Assembly (NCBI RefSeq): GCF_034720595.1
Contig: NZ_JAYESJ010000001.1
Coordinates: forward strand, 2,320,001-2,384,000
DNA: 64,000 nucleotides
Source: Rhizobium sp. CC-YZS058
Lineage (GTDB): Bacteria > Pseudomonadota > Alphaproteobacteria > Rhizobiales > Rhizobiaceae
Direction of reading: 5' to 3'
Positions 17,955 through 26,254 of this stretch are shown one piece after another. The notes below the pieces were generated by a model. That model saw nothing but the letters and a program-made list of their open reading frames with translations. It made no database searches and was not told the origin of the DNA. Both the position numbers and the translations under genes were made by a program. Within the stretch, counting starts at the first letter, position 1, and each line of letters opens with the position of its first letter.

Positions 17955-18968
17955 ATGAGCGACACATCGTCTCTGGTCGATCGCGTTACCGGCCATCGCC
18001 GCATGCGGCGCAACCGCAAGGCCGATTGGACGCGTCGAATGGTGCAGGAAACCCGGGTCACGGTGGACGACCTGATCTGGCCGCTCTTTCTCGTCCCCGG
18101 CAGCGGCATCGTCGAGCCGATTGCGGCCATGCCCGGTGTCAACCGCCTGAGCGTCGACATGGCCGTGGAGGCGGCGCGCGAGGCGGCCGATCTCGGCATC
18201 CCGGCGCTCGCCACCTTCCCCAACGTGCCGATGGCGCTGCGCGACGAAACCGGATCCCACAGCCTCGCCGCAGACAACCTGATCAACCAGGCGACGCGGG
18301 CGATCAAGGCGGCGGTTCCGAACATCGGCATCATCACCGATGTCGCCCTCGACCCCTTCACCAGCCATGGCCATGACGGGATCCTGAGAGACGGCGAGAT
18401 CGTCAACGACGAAACGGTGGCGCAGATCGCCCGCGCGGCGGTGCTGCAGGCCGATGCCGGCGCCGATATCATCGCACCCTCGGACATGATGGACGGCCGC
18501 ATCGGCGTCATCCGGCAGGCGCTCGACGAGAGCGGCCACCAGGGCGTCGGCATCATGGCCTATGCCACGAAGTTCGCCTCCGCCTTCTACGGACCCTATC
18601 GCGAGGCGATCGGCACCGGCGGCCTGCTGAAGGGCGACAAGAAGACCTATTACATCGACCCCGCCAACGGCACCGAGGCCCTGCGCGATGCCGCCCTCGA
18701 TGTCGAGGAGGGAGCCGACATGATGATGGTGAAGCCCGGCCTGCCCTATCTCGATATCTGCTGGCGCATGAAGCAGGAGTTCGGCCTGCCGGTCTTCGCC
18801 TATCAGGTCTCCGGCGAATATTCGATGATCAAGGCCGCCGGCGAACGCGGCCTCATCGACGAACCCCGCGTCATGCTGGAAACCCTCCTCGCCTTCAAAC
18901 GCGCCGGCTGCGATGGAGTCTTGACCTATTTTGCGCTCGATGTGGCGCGGGCGCTTGCGGGGCGGTGA
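17955..18968 (+). CDS. hemB: Delta-aminolevulinic acid dehydratase (porphobilinogen synthase)
   Basis: HemB condenses two 5-aminolevulinate molecules to porphobilinogen in heme and corrin synthesis. The 337-residue product has both active-site lysines, Lys206 (MAYATKFASAFYGPYR) and Lys260 (MMMVKPGLPYLD). The metal-site region reads DVALDPFTSHGHDG, lacking the cysteine-rich zinc motif, so a Mg-type enzyme is likely. ATG 17955 has a GAGGAAGG ribosome-binding site; an upstream in-frame GTG at 17781 would add a repeat-encoded tail and is rejected. Parts of its 3' end are duplicated at 19392-19527 and 20818-20918. Confidence 0.97.
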   Translation: MSDTSSLVDRVTGHRRMRRNRKADWTRRMVQETRVTVDDLIWPLFLVPGSGIVEPIAAMPGVNRLSVDMAVEAAREAADLGIPALATFPNVPMALRDETGSHSLAADNLINQATRAIKAAVPNIGIITDVALDPFTSHGHDGILRDGEIVNDETVAQIARAAVLQADAGADIIAPSDMMDGRIGVIRQALDESGHQGVGIMAYATKFASAFYGPYREAIGTGGLLKGDKKTYYIDPANGTEALRDAALDVEEGADMMMVKPGLPYLDICWRMKQEFGLPVFAYQVSGEYSMIKAAGERGLIDEPRVMLETLLAFKRAGCDGVLTYFALDVARALAGR

Positions 18969-19019
18969 AGCTTGGCCGGGACTGTGCTGGAGTTTATCCT
19001 CTCGGCGAGAGAGGTCGGC

Positions 19020-19252
19020 ATGGTGGTTGTCGAGGATCGTGACATCGAGGCAATGGTAGAGACGCTCGCGGACCGTCATGGCAGCGCGCCGGAGGAGGCT
19101 TTGCGGTTTGCTCTTCGTCGTGCGCTGGTCAGCGACATCGAAACTCTGGTGGAACGCTCGCGAGCCTATGCCAAGCCCTGCGCGCGATCGCGCCACATTT
19201 CGATCCGACCGCAGCCGATCGCGCCTTCATCGACTCGCTTTACGAAGACTGA
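19020..19252 (+). pseudogene. vapB-like antitoxin gene, frameshifted relic
   Basis: The frame from ATG 19020 reads as a VapB/PSK-type antitoxin (VVVEDRDIEAMVETLADRHG, EALRFALRRALVSDIETLVE). After RAYAK near 19175 the coding sense moves to another frame, which continues ALRAIAPHF, DPTAADRAFIDSLYED and a stop at 19250-19252. Loss of a single base near 19175 explains this. The recovered tail closely matches the C-terminus of the intact antitoxin at 20971 (SLIDQLYED). It follows hemB by 51 bases. Confidence 0.7.
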
Positions 19253-19391
19253 GGTTCACCGATGCTTCCGCGCCGACCGCCATTCTTGCGGATGAGCCAG
19301 ACGCGGCGCGATCGCTCGCCTTGCTGGAGCTGGCAACGACACGCATCACCTCGCCTCTCGCGGTCTGGGAAACCGGATTGCCAACTCTCAG
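19253..19391 (+). pseudogene. vapC-like PIN toxin gene, truncated relic
   Basis: Directly after the vapB relic, the frame reads FTDASAPTAILADEPDAARS and then RITSPLAVWET, the start of a VapC PIN-domain toxin with its first catalytic Asp. The expected start codon is degenerate (AGG TTC where the downstream copy has GTG TTC). Similarity stops at the junction with the hemB fragment at about 19392. Only about a third of a toxin remains, so it is non-functional. Confidence 0.65.
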
Positions 19392-19527
19392 CCTGTCTTC
19401 GCCTATCAGGTGCCCAGCGGATAGTCGATGATCAAGGCCGCCGGCGAACGCGGCCTCATCGACGAACCCAGCGTCATGCTGGAAACCCTCCTCGCCTGCA
19501 AACGCGCCGGCTGCGATGGGGTCTTGA
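19392..19527 (+). repeat. Partial copy of the hemB 3' region (fragment 1)
   Basis: These 136 bases align without gaps to hemB 18789-18924 with about nine mismatches. They encode SMIKAAGERGLIDEP and VMLETLLACKRAGCDGVL after an in-frame stop. The fragment starts inside the vapC relic and ends before the hemB stop. It is a non-coding duplicate. Confidence 0.9.
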
Positions 19528-19636
19528 TCAAGCCATGCACCTCAAATCGTCAGGATGATCACCGTGTTTCGTCCGCTTACGACACCCGCAGTTCCGTATG
19601 GCGGATCCGCGGGTGTCGTCGGTTTCGGCCTGTCGG

Positions 19637-20656
19637 TCAATGCTCCGCATAAGCGGCGTTCATCAGATGATCGAGTAAGGAGACATCGTCCGGGCGAGGC
19701 CTGTAGGGGGTCGGACCGGCGGTCGGCAGGTCCTTCGTCGTGCCGTCTGCAAAGCGCAGTGTCATCGTGCTGTCGCTGACCGCCTTCACCGTGATACGGT
19801 CGCTCTCGCGGCCGGCGAAGGTGATGACCACTCGGTCGCCCTGCACCTCGATATGCGTGTTCTCGGCCGTGATGCCCTCTCCGAAAGCCAGCGTTACATC
19901 GCTATCGCTGTAGAGCTCCACCGTATCGCGCCCGTCGCCCACCGAATAGTGCAAGACCGAACCCTTGCCGGTGTCGATATCGGTGGTTCTCGTATCGTAA
20001 CAGTAGTAGCCTGTTGCCATAGTCTGCGCACCATCCACGAAGTCATTACCGATCTTGATAAAGTCGTCTCCGGTGCCACCGGTCACGTCTTGGGCACCCC
20101 TATAGGCCCAGATCCGGTCGTTGCCGCTGCCGCCGTCCAGCGTGTTCCTGTCGCCATGGGCGAACAGCTCATCGTTCCCGCTGCCGCCGAGCAGCGTGTT
20201 CTTGGGACCATAGCCGCGAAGGATATCATCGCCTTCATCGCCGGAAATATAGTTCCAGCTATCGCCTCCGATGATATCGTTTCCCGCACCGCCAGATGCG
20301 ACGCAGTTCCCCCCGATAAGGCTGATCCGATCATTGCCAGCGCCGCCCGACACCGAACTGCCGGGACCGGCATAGATCACGTCGTCGCCATCGGTGCCAT
20401 TGACCACGCTTCCCACGCCGCCGACGATCAACTGGCCGCCGCCCTGCAGCAGGATCCTGGTAATCTCGCCGACGGCCACCGCCATTGGGTCGGTGTTGGC
20501 GGCTGCTGCTGCCTTCAGAAGCGTCAGCGCGGCCGAGGACGAAGCCGGCGAGACGGGACCGGCTGTGCCGGACATCGAAGGACCGGCCGCCGTGCTTCTC
20601 AGCAGCGAAAGGGCCGCCTGGCCCGACGAAATGCCCAACGGTGCAATGACGCCCAT
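19637..20656 (-). CDS. RTX-type (hemolysin-repeat) calcium-binding protein, probably secreted
   Basis: The 339-residue product starts at ATG 20656 with AAAGGAG eight bases upstream. The N-terminal 90 residues are Ala/Ser-rich with two similar blocks (SSGQAALSLLRS and SSAALTLLKAA). Residues about 95-215 hold degenerate Gly/Asp nonapeptide repeats (NGTDGDDVIYAG, GGAGNDRISLIGG, GGSGNDELFAHG, GGTGDDFIKIG) that fold into Ca2+-binding beta-rolls. The C-terminus (YSVGDGRDTVELYSDSD, then RITVKAVSDSTM) resembles the hemolysin-type calcium-binding related domain. There is no Sec signal, consistent with type I export, but no transporter genes lie nearby. Base composition looks lower in GC than neighbours, and it sits between hemB-tail fragments, suggesting acquisition. 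Confidence 0.82.
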   Translation of the reverse strand: MGVIAPLGISSGQAALSLLRSTAAGPSMSGTAGPVSPASSSAALTLLKAAAAANTDPMAVAVGEITRILLQGGGQLIVGGVGSVVNGTDGDDVIYAGPGSSVSGGAGNDRISLIGGNCVASGGAGNDIIGGDSWNYISGDEGDDILRGYGPKNTLLGGSGNDELFAHGDRNTLDGGSGNDRIWAYRGAQDVTGGTGDDFIKIGNDFVDGAQTMATGYYCYDTRTTDIDTGKGSVLHYSVGDGRDTVELYSDSDVTLAFGEGITAENTHIEVQGDRVVITFAGRESDRITVKAVSDSTMTLRFADGTTKDLPTAGPTPYRPRPDDVSLLDHLMNAAYAEH

Positions 20657-20970
20657 GATCTGTTGCTCCTTTTGCCGTGACCCCTTCATTCATTGAAGGC
20701 ACTTCCGCCGTCTTCATAACCGCGCAGCAGGATCACACCTGCCTCTTCTTTATTAGACATTTCATATATTAAAAAGGCGTTACAACCTGAGAATGCGAAG
20801 ATGGAGCTCTGTGCATTGCGTCATGCTGGAAACCCTCCTCGCCTTCAAACGCGCCGGATGCGACGGGGTCTTGACCTATTTTGCGCTCGATGTGGCGCGG
20901 GCGCTTGCGGAACGTTAGAATAGGCTCAAAGTCGTCGAAAGTCTCGCCTGATGGACCGATGGAGGCTTGA
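20657..20970. other. RTX gene upstream region
   Basis: This 314-base stretch holds the RTX ribosome-binding site, an AT-rich block at about 20745-20775 that may contain its promoter, the second hemB-tail fragment (20818-20918) and the leader of the vapB gene. No additional gene is visible. Confidence 0.5.
20818..20918 (+). repeat. Partial copy of the hemB 3' end including stop (fragment 2)
   Basis: These 101 bases align without gaps to hemB 18868-18968 with about eight mismatches, and run to the stop codon (TAG here, TGA in hemB). They encode VMLETLLAFKRAGCDGVL, then TYFALDVARALAER. As after hemB itself, a vapB-like gene follows within about 55 bases. Confidence 0.92.
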
Positions 20971-21258
20971 GTGTCCGTATTGCTGGTCGATGCGGAACTC
21001 GACCGATTGGCCGATGAACTTTCCAAGAGGCTGTCGGTGACGAAAGAGGAAGCTGTTCGCCGTGCTCTGGAGCGGAGTGTCGCCGAGCTGGAGAGAAAGC
21101 GTTCGGACGACACATCTGCGGTGGAGTCGATAGCGCAGGAAGAGGCAGACTTCGTTCGACGGGGCTTGGCACACGGGGAAGAACTGCGATCCCGGATCAG
21201 GCGCACAAACGGAAAACCTCTCGATCGGAGTCTCATCGACCAATTGTATGAGGATTGA
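20971..21258 (+). CDS. vapB: VapB-type antitoxin
   Basis: The 95-residue protein opens with a PSK/Rv0623-type ribbon-helix-helix-like region (SVLLVDAELDRLADELSKRL, then TKEEAVRRALERSVAELE) followed by a charged tail expected to wrap the toxin. It starts at GTG 20971 with GGAGG five bases upstream. The next gene, 3 bases on, is a vapC interrupted by a stop codon, so this antitoxin appears orphaned. Its role would be to neutralise VapC and autoregulate the operon. Confidence 0.75.
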   Translation: MSVLLVDAELDRLADELSKRLSVTKEEAVRRALERSVAELERKRSDDTSAVESIAQEEADFVRRGLAHGEELRSRIRRTNGKPLDRSLIDQLYED

Positions 21259-21261
21259 AGG

Positions 21262-21651
21262 GTGTTCATCGATGCATCCGCACTGACAGCGATGCTTGCA
21301 GACGAGGAAGAGGCGCCGCTCCTTCTCGTCGCGCTTTTCAACGCGCCGACCCGTGTGACTTCACCGCTTTCGATTTAGGAAGCGGCTTTGGCACTTGCGC
21401 GGCTCGGCTCAATCGAAATTGCGAGCGCGCATCGAATCGTCAATCGCTTCCTGGAGGATCTGGCGATCGATGTCGCTCCAGCCACGAGAGAGATCGGCGA
21501 TCTGGCGATTGGAGCGTGTGCGCGTTATGGGAAAGGGCGGCATAAGGCGGCCCTGAATTCCGGCGACTGTTTTTCCTATGCGGACTGTCGTCACCTCGCA
21601 CTTCCCCTTCTCTACAAGGGTGACGATTTCGCGCTTACAGATCTGGCTTAG
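21262..21651 (+). pseudogene. vapC: vapC PIN-domain toxin gene with an in-frame stop
   Basis: The frame from GTG 21262 reads FIDASALTAMLADEEEAPLL, VTSPLSI, a TAG at 21376-21378 (codon 39), then EAALALARLGSIEIASAHRI, ATREIGDLAIGACARYG and NSGDCFSYADCRHL to the stop at 21651. The relic copy has Trp at the TAG position (SPLAVWET), so a TGG-to-TAG change is the likely lesion. All PIN acidic positions are otherwise recognisable. Expression would need read-through or reinitiation. Confidence 0.82.
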
Positions 21652-21720
21652 GCTTTCTCACCGCTTGAATCCGACTTGGCGCGTTCCGATATGCGATGAG
21701 AACCCCTTTGGAGACCGACG

Positions 21721-22185
21721 ATGAGCATTCGCAACGATGATGTCCGCATCCCGAGCACCGATTGGCGCGCCTATCGCGGCGTGCTGAGCCGGCGGGCCTT
21801 GGCGTTTTGCGTCGATTATCTGTTCGTGGCCCTGCTCTGGATCCCGGCAGCCGTCGTCGTCTTCTTCCTCGGCATTTTGACGCTGGGGCTCGGCTTCATG
21901 CTCTACCCGGCGTTGTTTGCGATCGTGGCCATGCTCTATTTCGGCTGGACGGTCGGCGGGCGGGCGCAGGCCTCTCCGGGCATGGCGATGATGGGGCTGC
22001 AGATCGCGCGCACCGACGGGCGCCCGATGGACTTCCTGACGGCGATCGTGCATCTGGTGATCTTCTGGATCGCCAATGCCTTCCTGACGCCGTTCATCCT
22101 GCTGATCGGCCTTTTCACGGACCGCGGCCGCCTGCTGCACGATTTCCTGATCGGCACGGTGACCATCCGCCGCGACCGGTATTGA
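21721..22185 (+). CDS. RDD-family membrane protein
   Basis: A 154-residue inner-membrane protein has the RDD signature: RALAFCVDYLFVALLWIPAA opens the first membrane segment, and the C-terminal DRGRLLHDFLIGTVTIRRDR closes it. There are three or four hydrophobic helices. RDD proteins are of mixed or unknown function; some act as Na+(Li+,K+)/H+ antiporters. The gene stands between the vapC pseudogene and the leucyltransferase gene and ends before a hairpin at 22237-22257. Confidence 0.88.
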   Translation: MSIRNDDVRIPSTDWRAYRGVLSRRALAFCVDYLFVALLWIPAAVVVFFLGILTLGLGFMLYPALFAIVAMLYFGWTVGGRAQASPGMAMMGLQIARTDGRPMDFLTAIVHLVIFWIANAFLTPFILLIGLFTDRGRLLHDFLIGTVTIRRDRY

Positions 22186-22236
22186 GGTCCATCTCCCCGT
22201 CCTTACGCTCCCACGGTAGCGCCTGAAGGATTTTCG

Positions 22237-22266
22237 CCGGCCGCCCTCAGCGGCCGGTTGACCTTT
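22237..22266 (+). terminator. Terminator after the RDD gene
   Basis: CCGGCCGC (22237-22244) and GCGGCCGG (22250-22257) form a perfect 8-base-pair stem with a five-base loop, followed after a short gap by five T. Confidence 0.65.
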
Positions 22267-22325
22267 TTCGGATTAGAGCGATGCTTAGCGCATCGAAGCG
22301 GTCTTACGAGCAGTCCCGACCACTG

Positions 22326-23087
22326 ATGAACACGCAAACGGCCCCGTCTCCCCAATTCTACCTCACGGCACCGGCGACCTGTCCCTATCTGCCTCAGGAG
22401 ATGGAGCGGAAGGTGTTTACCCATATGGTGGGCGAGCGGGCACCGGAACTGAACGATCTCCTGACCCAGGGCGGCTTCCGTCGCTCGCAGAACATCGCCT
22501 ATCGCCCGGCCTGCGAGGGGTGCCGCGCCTGCATCTCGGTGCGCATCCTTGCCGGCGAATTCGTTCCCACGCGTTCCATGCGCCGCGTCCTGGCGACCAA
22601 TGCCGATGTCGTGTCCACCGAATATCCGGCGGAGCCATCCAGCGAGCAATACTCGCTGTTTCGCCGCTATCTCGACCACCGCCACCAGCGCGGCGGCATG
22701 TCGGACATGTCGGTGCTCGATTACGCGATGATGGTCGAGGATACCCATGTGAACACGAAGATCATCGAATACCGGCTGCGGGCTGAAGGCGATGGCATCG
22801 CCCGCCAGGCCAAGGGACCTTTGATTGCCGCAGCGCTGACCGACAGCATGGGCGACGGCCTCTCCATGGTCTACTCCTTCTTCGACCCGACTCTCGCCGA
22901 CCGTTCGCTCGGCACCTACATGATCCTCGACCACCTGCGCAAAGCCAAGGACCGCGGCCTGCCCCATGTCTATCTCGGCTACTGGGTCAAGGGGTCCCGC
23001 AAGATGGACTACAAGACCAAGTTCCTGCCCCAGGAACATCTGATGGCGCGCGGTTGGGAACGGTTCGTGCCGTTGGATGAAAACTGA
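22326..23087 (+). CDS. bpt: Aspartate/glutamate leucyltransferase (bacterial Ate-type, Bpt)
   Basis: Bpt transfers leucine from Leu-tRNA to N-terminal Asp or Glu of proteins, marking them for the ClpS/ClpAP N-degron pathway. The 253-residue product has the N-terminal cysteine cluster typical of the family (ATCPYLP, then [12 protein letters not shown]) and the C-terminal GNAT-like core ([37 protein letters not shown]). ATG 22326 gives the usual length; an upstream ATG at 22281 adds 15 residues. Confidence 0.93.
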   Translation: MNTQTAPSPQFYLTAPATCPYLPQEMERKVFTHMVGERAPELNDLLTQGGFRRSQNIAYRPACEGCRACISVRILAGEFVPTRSMRRVLATNADVVSTEYPAEPSSEQYSLFRRYLDHRHQRGGMSDMSVLDYAMMVEDTHVNTKIIEYRLRAEGDGIARQAKGPLIAAALTDSMGDGLSMVYSFFDPTLADRSLGTYMILDHLRKAKDRGLPHVYLGYWVKGSRKMDYKTKFLPQEHLMARGWERFVPLDEN

Positions 23088-23155
23088 TCACCCGACATGC
23101 GCAAAGCCGCCGCGTTCGGCTGCAGTGCGGCGGTCGACGGTCCATCAGCAAAGCC

Positions 23156-23197
23156 TTGAACATTGCCGCTATGTCTGTTATAATCCCGTTATAACAG
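23156..23197 (+). promoter_or_regulatory. Promoter and operator of the AbrB-Doc toxin-antitoxin pair
   Basis: TTGAAC (23156-23161) and TATAAT (23179-23184) are separated by exactly 17 bases, a textbook sigma70-type promoter. A perfect 9-base inverted repeat, CTGTTATAA (23175-23183) and TTATAACAG (23189-23197), overlaps the -10 box and reaches the ribosome-binding site. A repressor bound here would block initiation, as expected for antitoxin autoregulation. Confidence 0.75.
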
Positions 23198-23207
23198 GAG
23201 ACACGCG

Positions 23208-23429
23208 ATGAACGTTACGGTGCGCAAGATCGGAAATTCCGAAGGGATCATCATTCCCAAGGATGTGCTGGACCAGTTGGGCGTCAAGGCGGGCGACACG
23301 CTTGACATGACGGTAACAGGCAGCGGCATGGCGCTGAGCGTGCCGGACGAAGCCTTCACCAGGCAGCTCGACCATGCACGCGCCTTCATGGACAAGTACA
23401 AGGTCGCGTTGAAGAAACTTGCCGAATGA
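23208..23429 (+). CDS. AbrB/MazE-type antitoxin
   Basis: The 73-residue protein has a swapped-hairpin AbrB domain: NVTVRKIGNSEGIIIPKDVL, then GVKAGDTLDMTV. The helical tail (FTRQLDHARAFMDKYKVALK) probably binds and inhibits the toxin. It overlaps the downstream Doc gene by four bases (ATGA), so the pair is translationally coupled. AGGAG lies seven bases before ATG 23208, inside the end of the operator. Confidence 0.88.
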   Translation: MNVTVRKIGNSEGIIIPKDVLDQLGVKAGDTLDMTVTGSGMALSVPDEAFTRQLDHARAFMDKYKVALKKLAE

Positions 23430-23818
23430 GCGGGCCGATCTTTCTCGAGCGGCCGATCGTCGAGGCGCTGCATGCGATGCAGATCGAGCGGTTCGGCGGC
23501 GCTTCCGGACTGCGGGACGAGAACGCGCTGGAATCAGCTCTGGCGCGCCCCATCCACAAGTCAGCTTACGGCTGCGAAGACGTGATCGTTTTGGCGGCGG
23601 CCTATCTGTTCGGGCTTGCACGCAATCACGCCTTCGTTGACGGCAACAAGCGGATCGCGATCGTCGCCTGCGCCGTCTTTCTCATGGAAAACGGCCTTCA
23701 GATCGAAACGACCGACGCCATCCTTTACGAATGCGTTCTCGGCGTTGCAGCAGGCGAAATCGACGAAGACGGCGCTGCCGCCTTCCTGCGCGACGTCACC
23801 GTTCCCCTCACCCGCTGA
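23426..23818 (+). CDS. doc: Doc-type (death-on-curing, Fic fold) toxin
   Basis: This 130-residue protein has the Doc motif HAFVDGNKR, with His68, Asp72 and Lys75, and the family opening [20 protein letters not shown]. Phage P1 Doc phosphorylates EF-Tu and halts translation; the same chemistry is inferred here from the motif. The motif reads G-N-K-R where P1 Doc has A-N-K-R, a common variant in chromosomal copies. The frame is intact, so the toxin is probably active. It is convergent with parC, overlapping its stop region by 11 bases. Confidence 0.88.
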   Translation: MSGPIFLERPIVEALHAMQIERFGGASGLRDENALESALARPIHKSAYGCEDVIVLAAAYLFGLARNHAFVDGNKRIAIVACAVFLMENGLQIETTDAILYECVLGVAAGEIDEDGAAAFLRDVTVPLTR

Positions 23819-26063
23819 ACCGGCCGCTGCGCGGGAAGCCCTTGGGCACGGTGCGGCCGGCGGTGGCGCGGTCGCCCAGCCATTCGAGAAGCTCGTCCTT
23901 GCTCTTGGTGAAAAGCCGCCCCGCCGTGTCGGTCCAGGTCAGGCCTTCGGCAATGGCGAAGCAGCGGATGTCGGCGACGCCGCCATCCTTGTAGCGCTGC
24001 AGGCGCACGCCCTTGCCGCGGCCCATTTCCGGCAGCTGCGACAGAGGGAAGACCAGCATCTTCCGGTTCTCGCCGACGATCGCCACATGGTCGCCCTTCA
24101 CCGGGGTGACGATCTTCGCCTCGTCGGGCATGCCGACATTCATGATCTGCTTGCCCTTGCGGGTATTGGCCACCATGTCGCTTTCGGAGATCACGAAGCC
24201 GTTGCCGGCGGTGGAGGCCATCAGCAGCTTGCGCGCGGGGTCATGCACGAAGGCGGTCAGCACATCCTGGTCGTTTTCCATGTCGACCATGATGCGCAAG
24301 GGCTCGCCATGGCCGCGCCCGCCGGGCAGCTTGTCGCCGCCGAGCGTGTAAGCCTTGCCTCCAGTGGTCACGATGACGATCCGGTCGGTGGTTGAGGCGA
24401 AGAAGGACAGCTTCAACGCATCGCCTTCCTTGAAGACGAGGCTCGACGTATCGGCGACATGCCCCTTCAGCGCGCGGATCCAGCTCTTTTCCGAGATGAC
24501 GACCGTGATCGGCTCCTTCTCGATCATGGCCTGCTGGATGGCGTCGTCATCGGCCTGCGGCGCTTCGGCGAATTGCGTCCGCCGGCGGCCGAGCTCGGTC
24601 GCCTTGGCGAACTTCTTCTTCACCTCGCCGATCTCCCAGGAGACCATCTTCCATTGCTTCTCGTCGGACGCGAGCAGCGCCTCGATCTCGCTCTTCTCCT
24701 TGGTCAGCCCGTCGAATTCGGTGCGGATCTCGAACTCTTCCAGCTTGCGCAGCGAGCGCAGCCGCATGTTGAGGATCGATTCCGCCTGAAGGTCGGTCAA
24801 CGAGAAGCGCGCCATCAGAGCCGGCTTCGGCTCGTCCTCCTCGCGGATGATGCGGATCACCTCGTCGATGTTGAGATAGGCGACGAGATAGCCGCCCAGA
24901 ATCTCCAGGCGCCGGTCGATCGCCGCCAGCCGGAAGCGCGAGCGGCGCTGCAGGACCTCGCGCCGGTGTTGCAGCCACTCGACCAGTACGTCCTTCAGCG
25001 ACATGACCTTCGGCACCCGCCCGAGCGAGAGCACGTTCATGTTGAGCGGGAAGCGGTTTTCGAGATCGGTAAGACGGAAGAGCGATTCCATCATGATCGT
25101 CGGATCGACGGTTCGGCTCTTCGGCACCAGGACGACGCGCACATCCTCCGCCGATTCGTCGCGCACGTCTTCCAGAAGCGGCACCTTGCGGGCGATCAAG
25201 AGCTCGGCGATCTTCTCGATCAACCGGGATTTCTGGACCTGATAGGGGATTTCGGTAACGACGATCTGCCAGAGGCCGCGGCCGAGATCCTCGACCTCCC
25301 ACTTTGCCCGCACGCGAAACCCGCCGCGCCCGGTCCGGTAGGCTTCGATCATGCTTTCGCGGCTGTCGATGATGATGCCGCCGGTTGGGAAGTCCGGGCC
25401 GGGAATGAGCTCGACCAGATCCTCGATCTCGGCCGAGGGCTTCTTGATTAACAGCAGCGCCGCATCGCAGAGTTCATGCGCGTTGTGGGGCGGGATCGAG
25501 GTCGCCATGCCCACCGCAATGCCGGCCGCGCCATTGGCAAGCAGGTTCGGGAAGGCGCCCGGCAGAACCACCGGTTCCTCGTCTTCCTCGTTGTAGGTCG
25601 GGCGGAAATCGACTGCGTCCTGATCGATCCCCTCGAGCAGCAGGGCCGCGACCTCGGTCATGCGCGCTTCGGTGTAGCGATAGGCGGCGGCGTTATCGCC
25701 GTCGATATTGCCGAAATTGCCCTGCCCGTCGACCAGCGGATAGCGTTGCGAGAAGTCCTGGGCGAGCCGCACCAGCGCATCATAGACCGACTGGTCGCCA
25801 TGCGGATGGAACTTACCGATGACGTCGCCGACGATGCGGGCGCATTTCTTGAAGGCCGTGTTCGGCCGGACGCCCATCTCGCTCATGGCATGGACGATAC
25901 GCCGATGCACGGGCTTCAGGCCATCGCGCACATCGGGCAGGGCCCGGTGCATGATGGTCGAGAGCGCATAGGCGAGGTAACGCTCCTCGAGCGCGGAGCG
26001 AAGATCGATCGGCTCGACCTTGTCGTCGTCGCCGCCGGAAGGCGGTGTAAGGCTTTTTCCCAT
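23808..26063 (-). CDS. parC: DNA topoisomerase IV subunit A
   Basis: ParC with ParE decatenates daughter chromosomes. The 751-residue product has the GyrA/ParC breakage-reunion domain with the catalytic Tyr130 ([12 protein letters not shown]) and the quinolone-determining segment [20 protein letters not shown] coiled coil near residue 450 ([16 protein letters not shown]) and C-terminal beta-pinwheel blades ([20 protein letters not shown]) follow. It is shorter than GyrA and lacks a GyrA box in the tail, favouring ParC. The residue equivalent to E. coli GyrA Ser83 is Gln91. Confidence 0.95.
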   Translation of the reverse strand: MGKSLTPPSGGDDDKVEPIDLRSALEERYLAYALSTIMHRALPDVRDGLKPVHRRIVHAMSEMGVRPNTAFKKCARIVGDVIGKFHPHGDQSVYDALVRLAQDFSQRYPLVDGQGNFGNIDGDNAAAYRYTEARMTEVAALLLEGIDQDAVDFRPTYNEEDEEPVVLPGAFPNLLANGAAGIAVGMATSIPPHNAHELCDAALLLIKKPSAEIEDLVELIPGPDFPTGGIIIDSRESMIEAYRTGRGGFRVRAKWEVEDLGRGLWQIVVTEIPYQVQKSRLIEKIAELLIARKVPLLEDVRDESAEDVRVVLVPKSRTVDPTIMMESLFRLTDLENRFPLNMNVLSLGRVPKVMSLKDVLVEWLQHRREVLQRRSRFRLAAIDRRLEILGGYLVAYLNIDEVIRIIREEDEPKPALMARFSLTDLQAESILNMRLRSLRKLEEFEIRTEFDGLTKEKSEIEALLASDEKQWKMVSWEIGEVKKKFAKATELGRRRTQFAEAPQADDDAIQQAMIEKEPITVVISEKSWIRALKGHVADTSSLVFKEGDALKLSFFASTTDRIVIVTTGGKAYTLGGDKLPGGRGHGEPLRIMVDMENDQDVLTAFVHDPARKLLMASTAGNGFVISESDMVANTRKGKQIMNVGMPDEAKIVTPVKGDHVAIVGENRKMLVFPLSQLPEMGRGKGVRLQRYKDGGVADIRCFAIAEGLTWTDTAGRLFTKSKDELLEWLGDRATAGRTVPKGFPRSGRFSG

Positions 26064-26254
26064 GGCTTTCTGCTATCTCAACAAACCGTGAACATCAAGC
26101 GTTTCAGCCGAAGGACCTGGTCCGTTTGGCGGGATTGCGCACCGCACAACTTCCTCTTGAAAGCCGGCCGCCGGGGTGCCAGTTTCCCCGCGACTATGAA
26201 TTCGCCGCAATCGCCGCCGAGACAGGCGCACCGACCGTTTGGAGGACATGTTTC

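Noticed and set aside
19388..19652. A second hemB gene
   Set aside because: Only 136 bases of the hemB 3' region are present, with an in-frame stop and divergence at both ends, so it is a fragment.
18969..20918. A complete integrative element at the hemB 3' end
   Set aside because: The direct repeats resemble an attachment-site duplication, but there is no integrase or excisionase, so only a remnant or duplication can be claimed.
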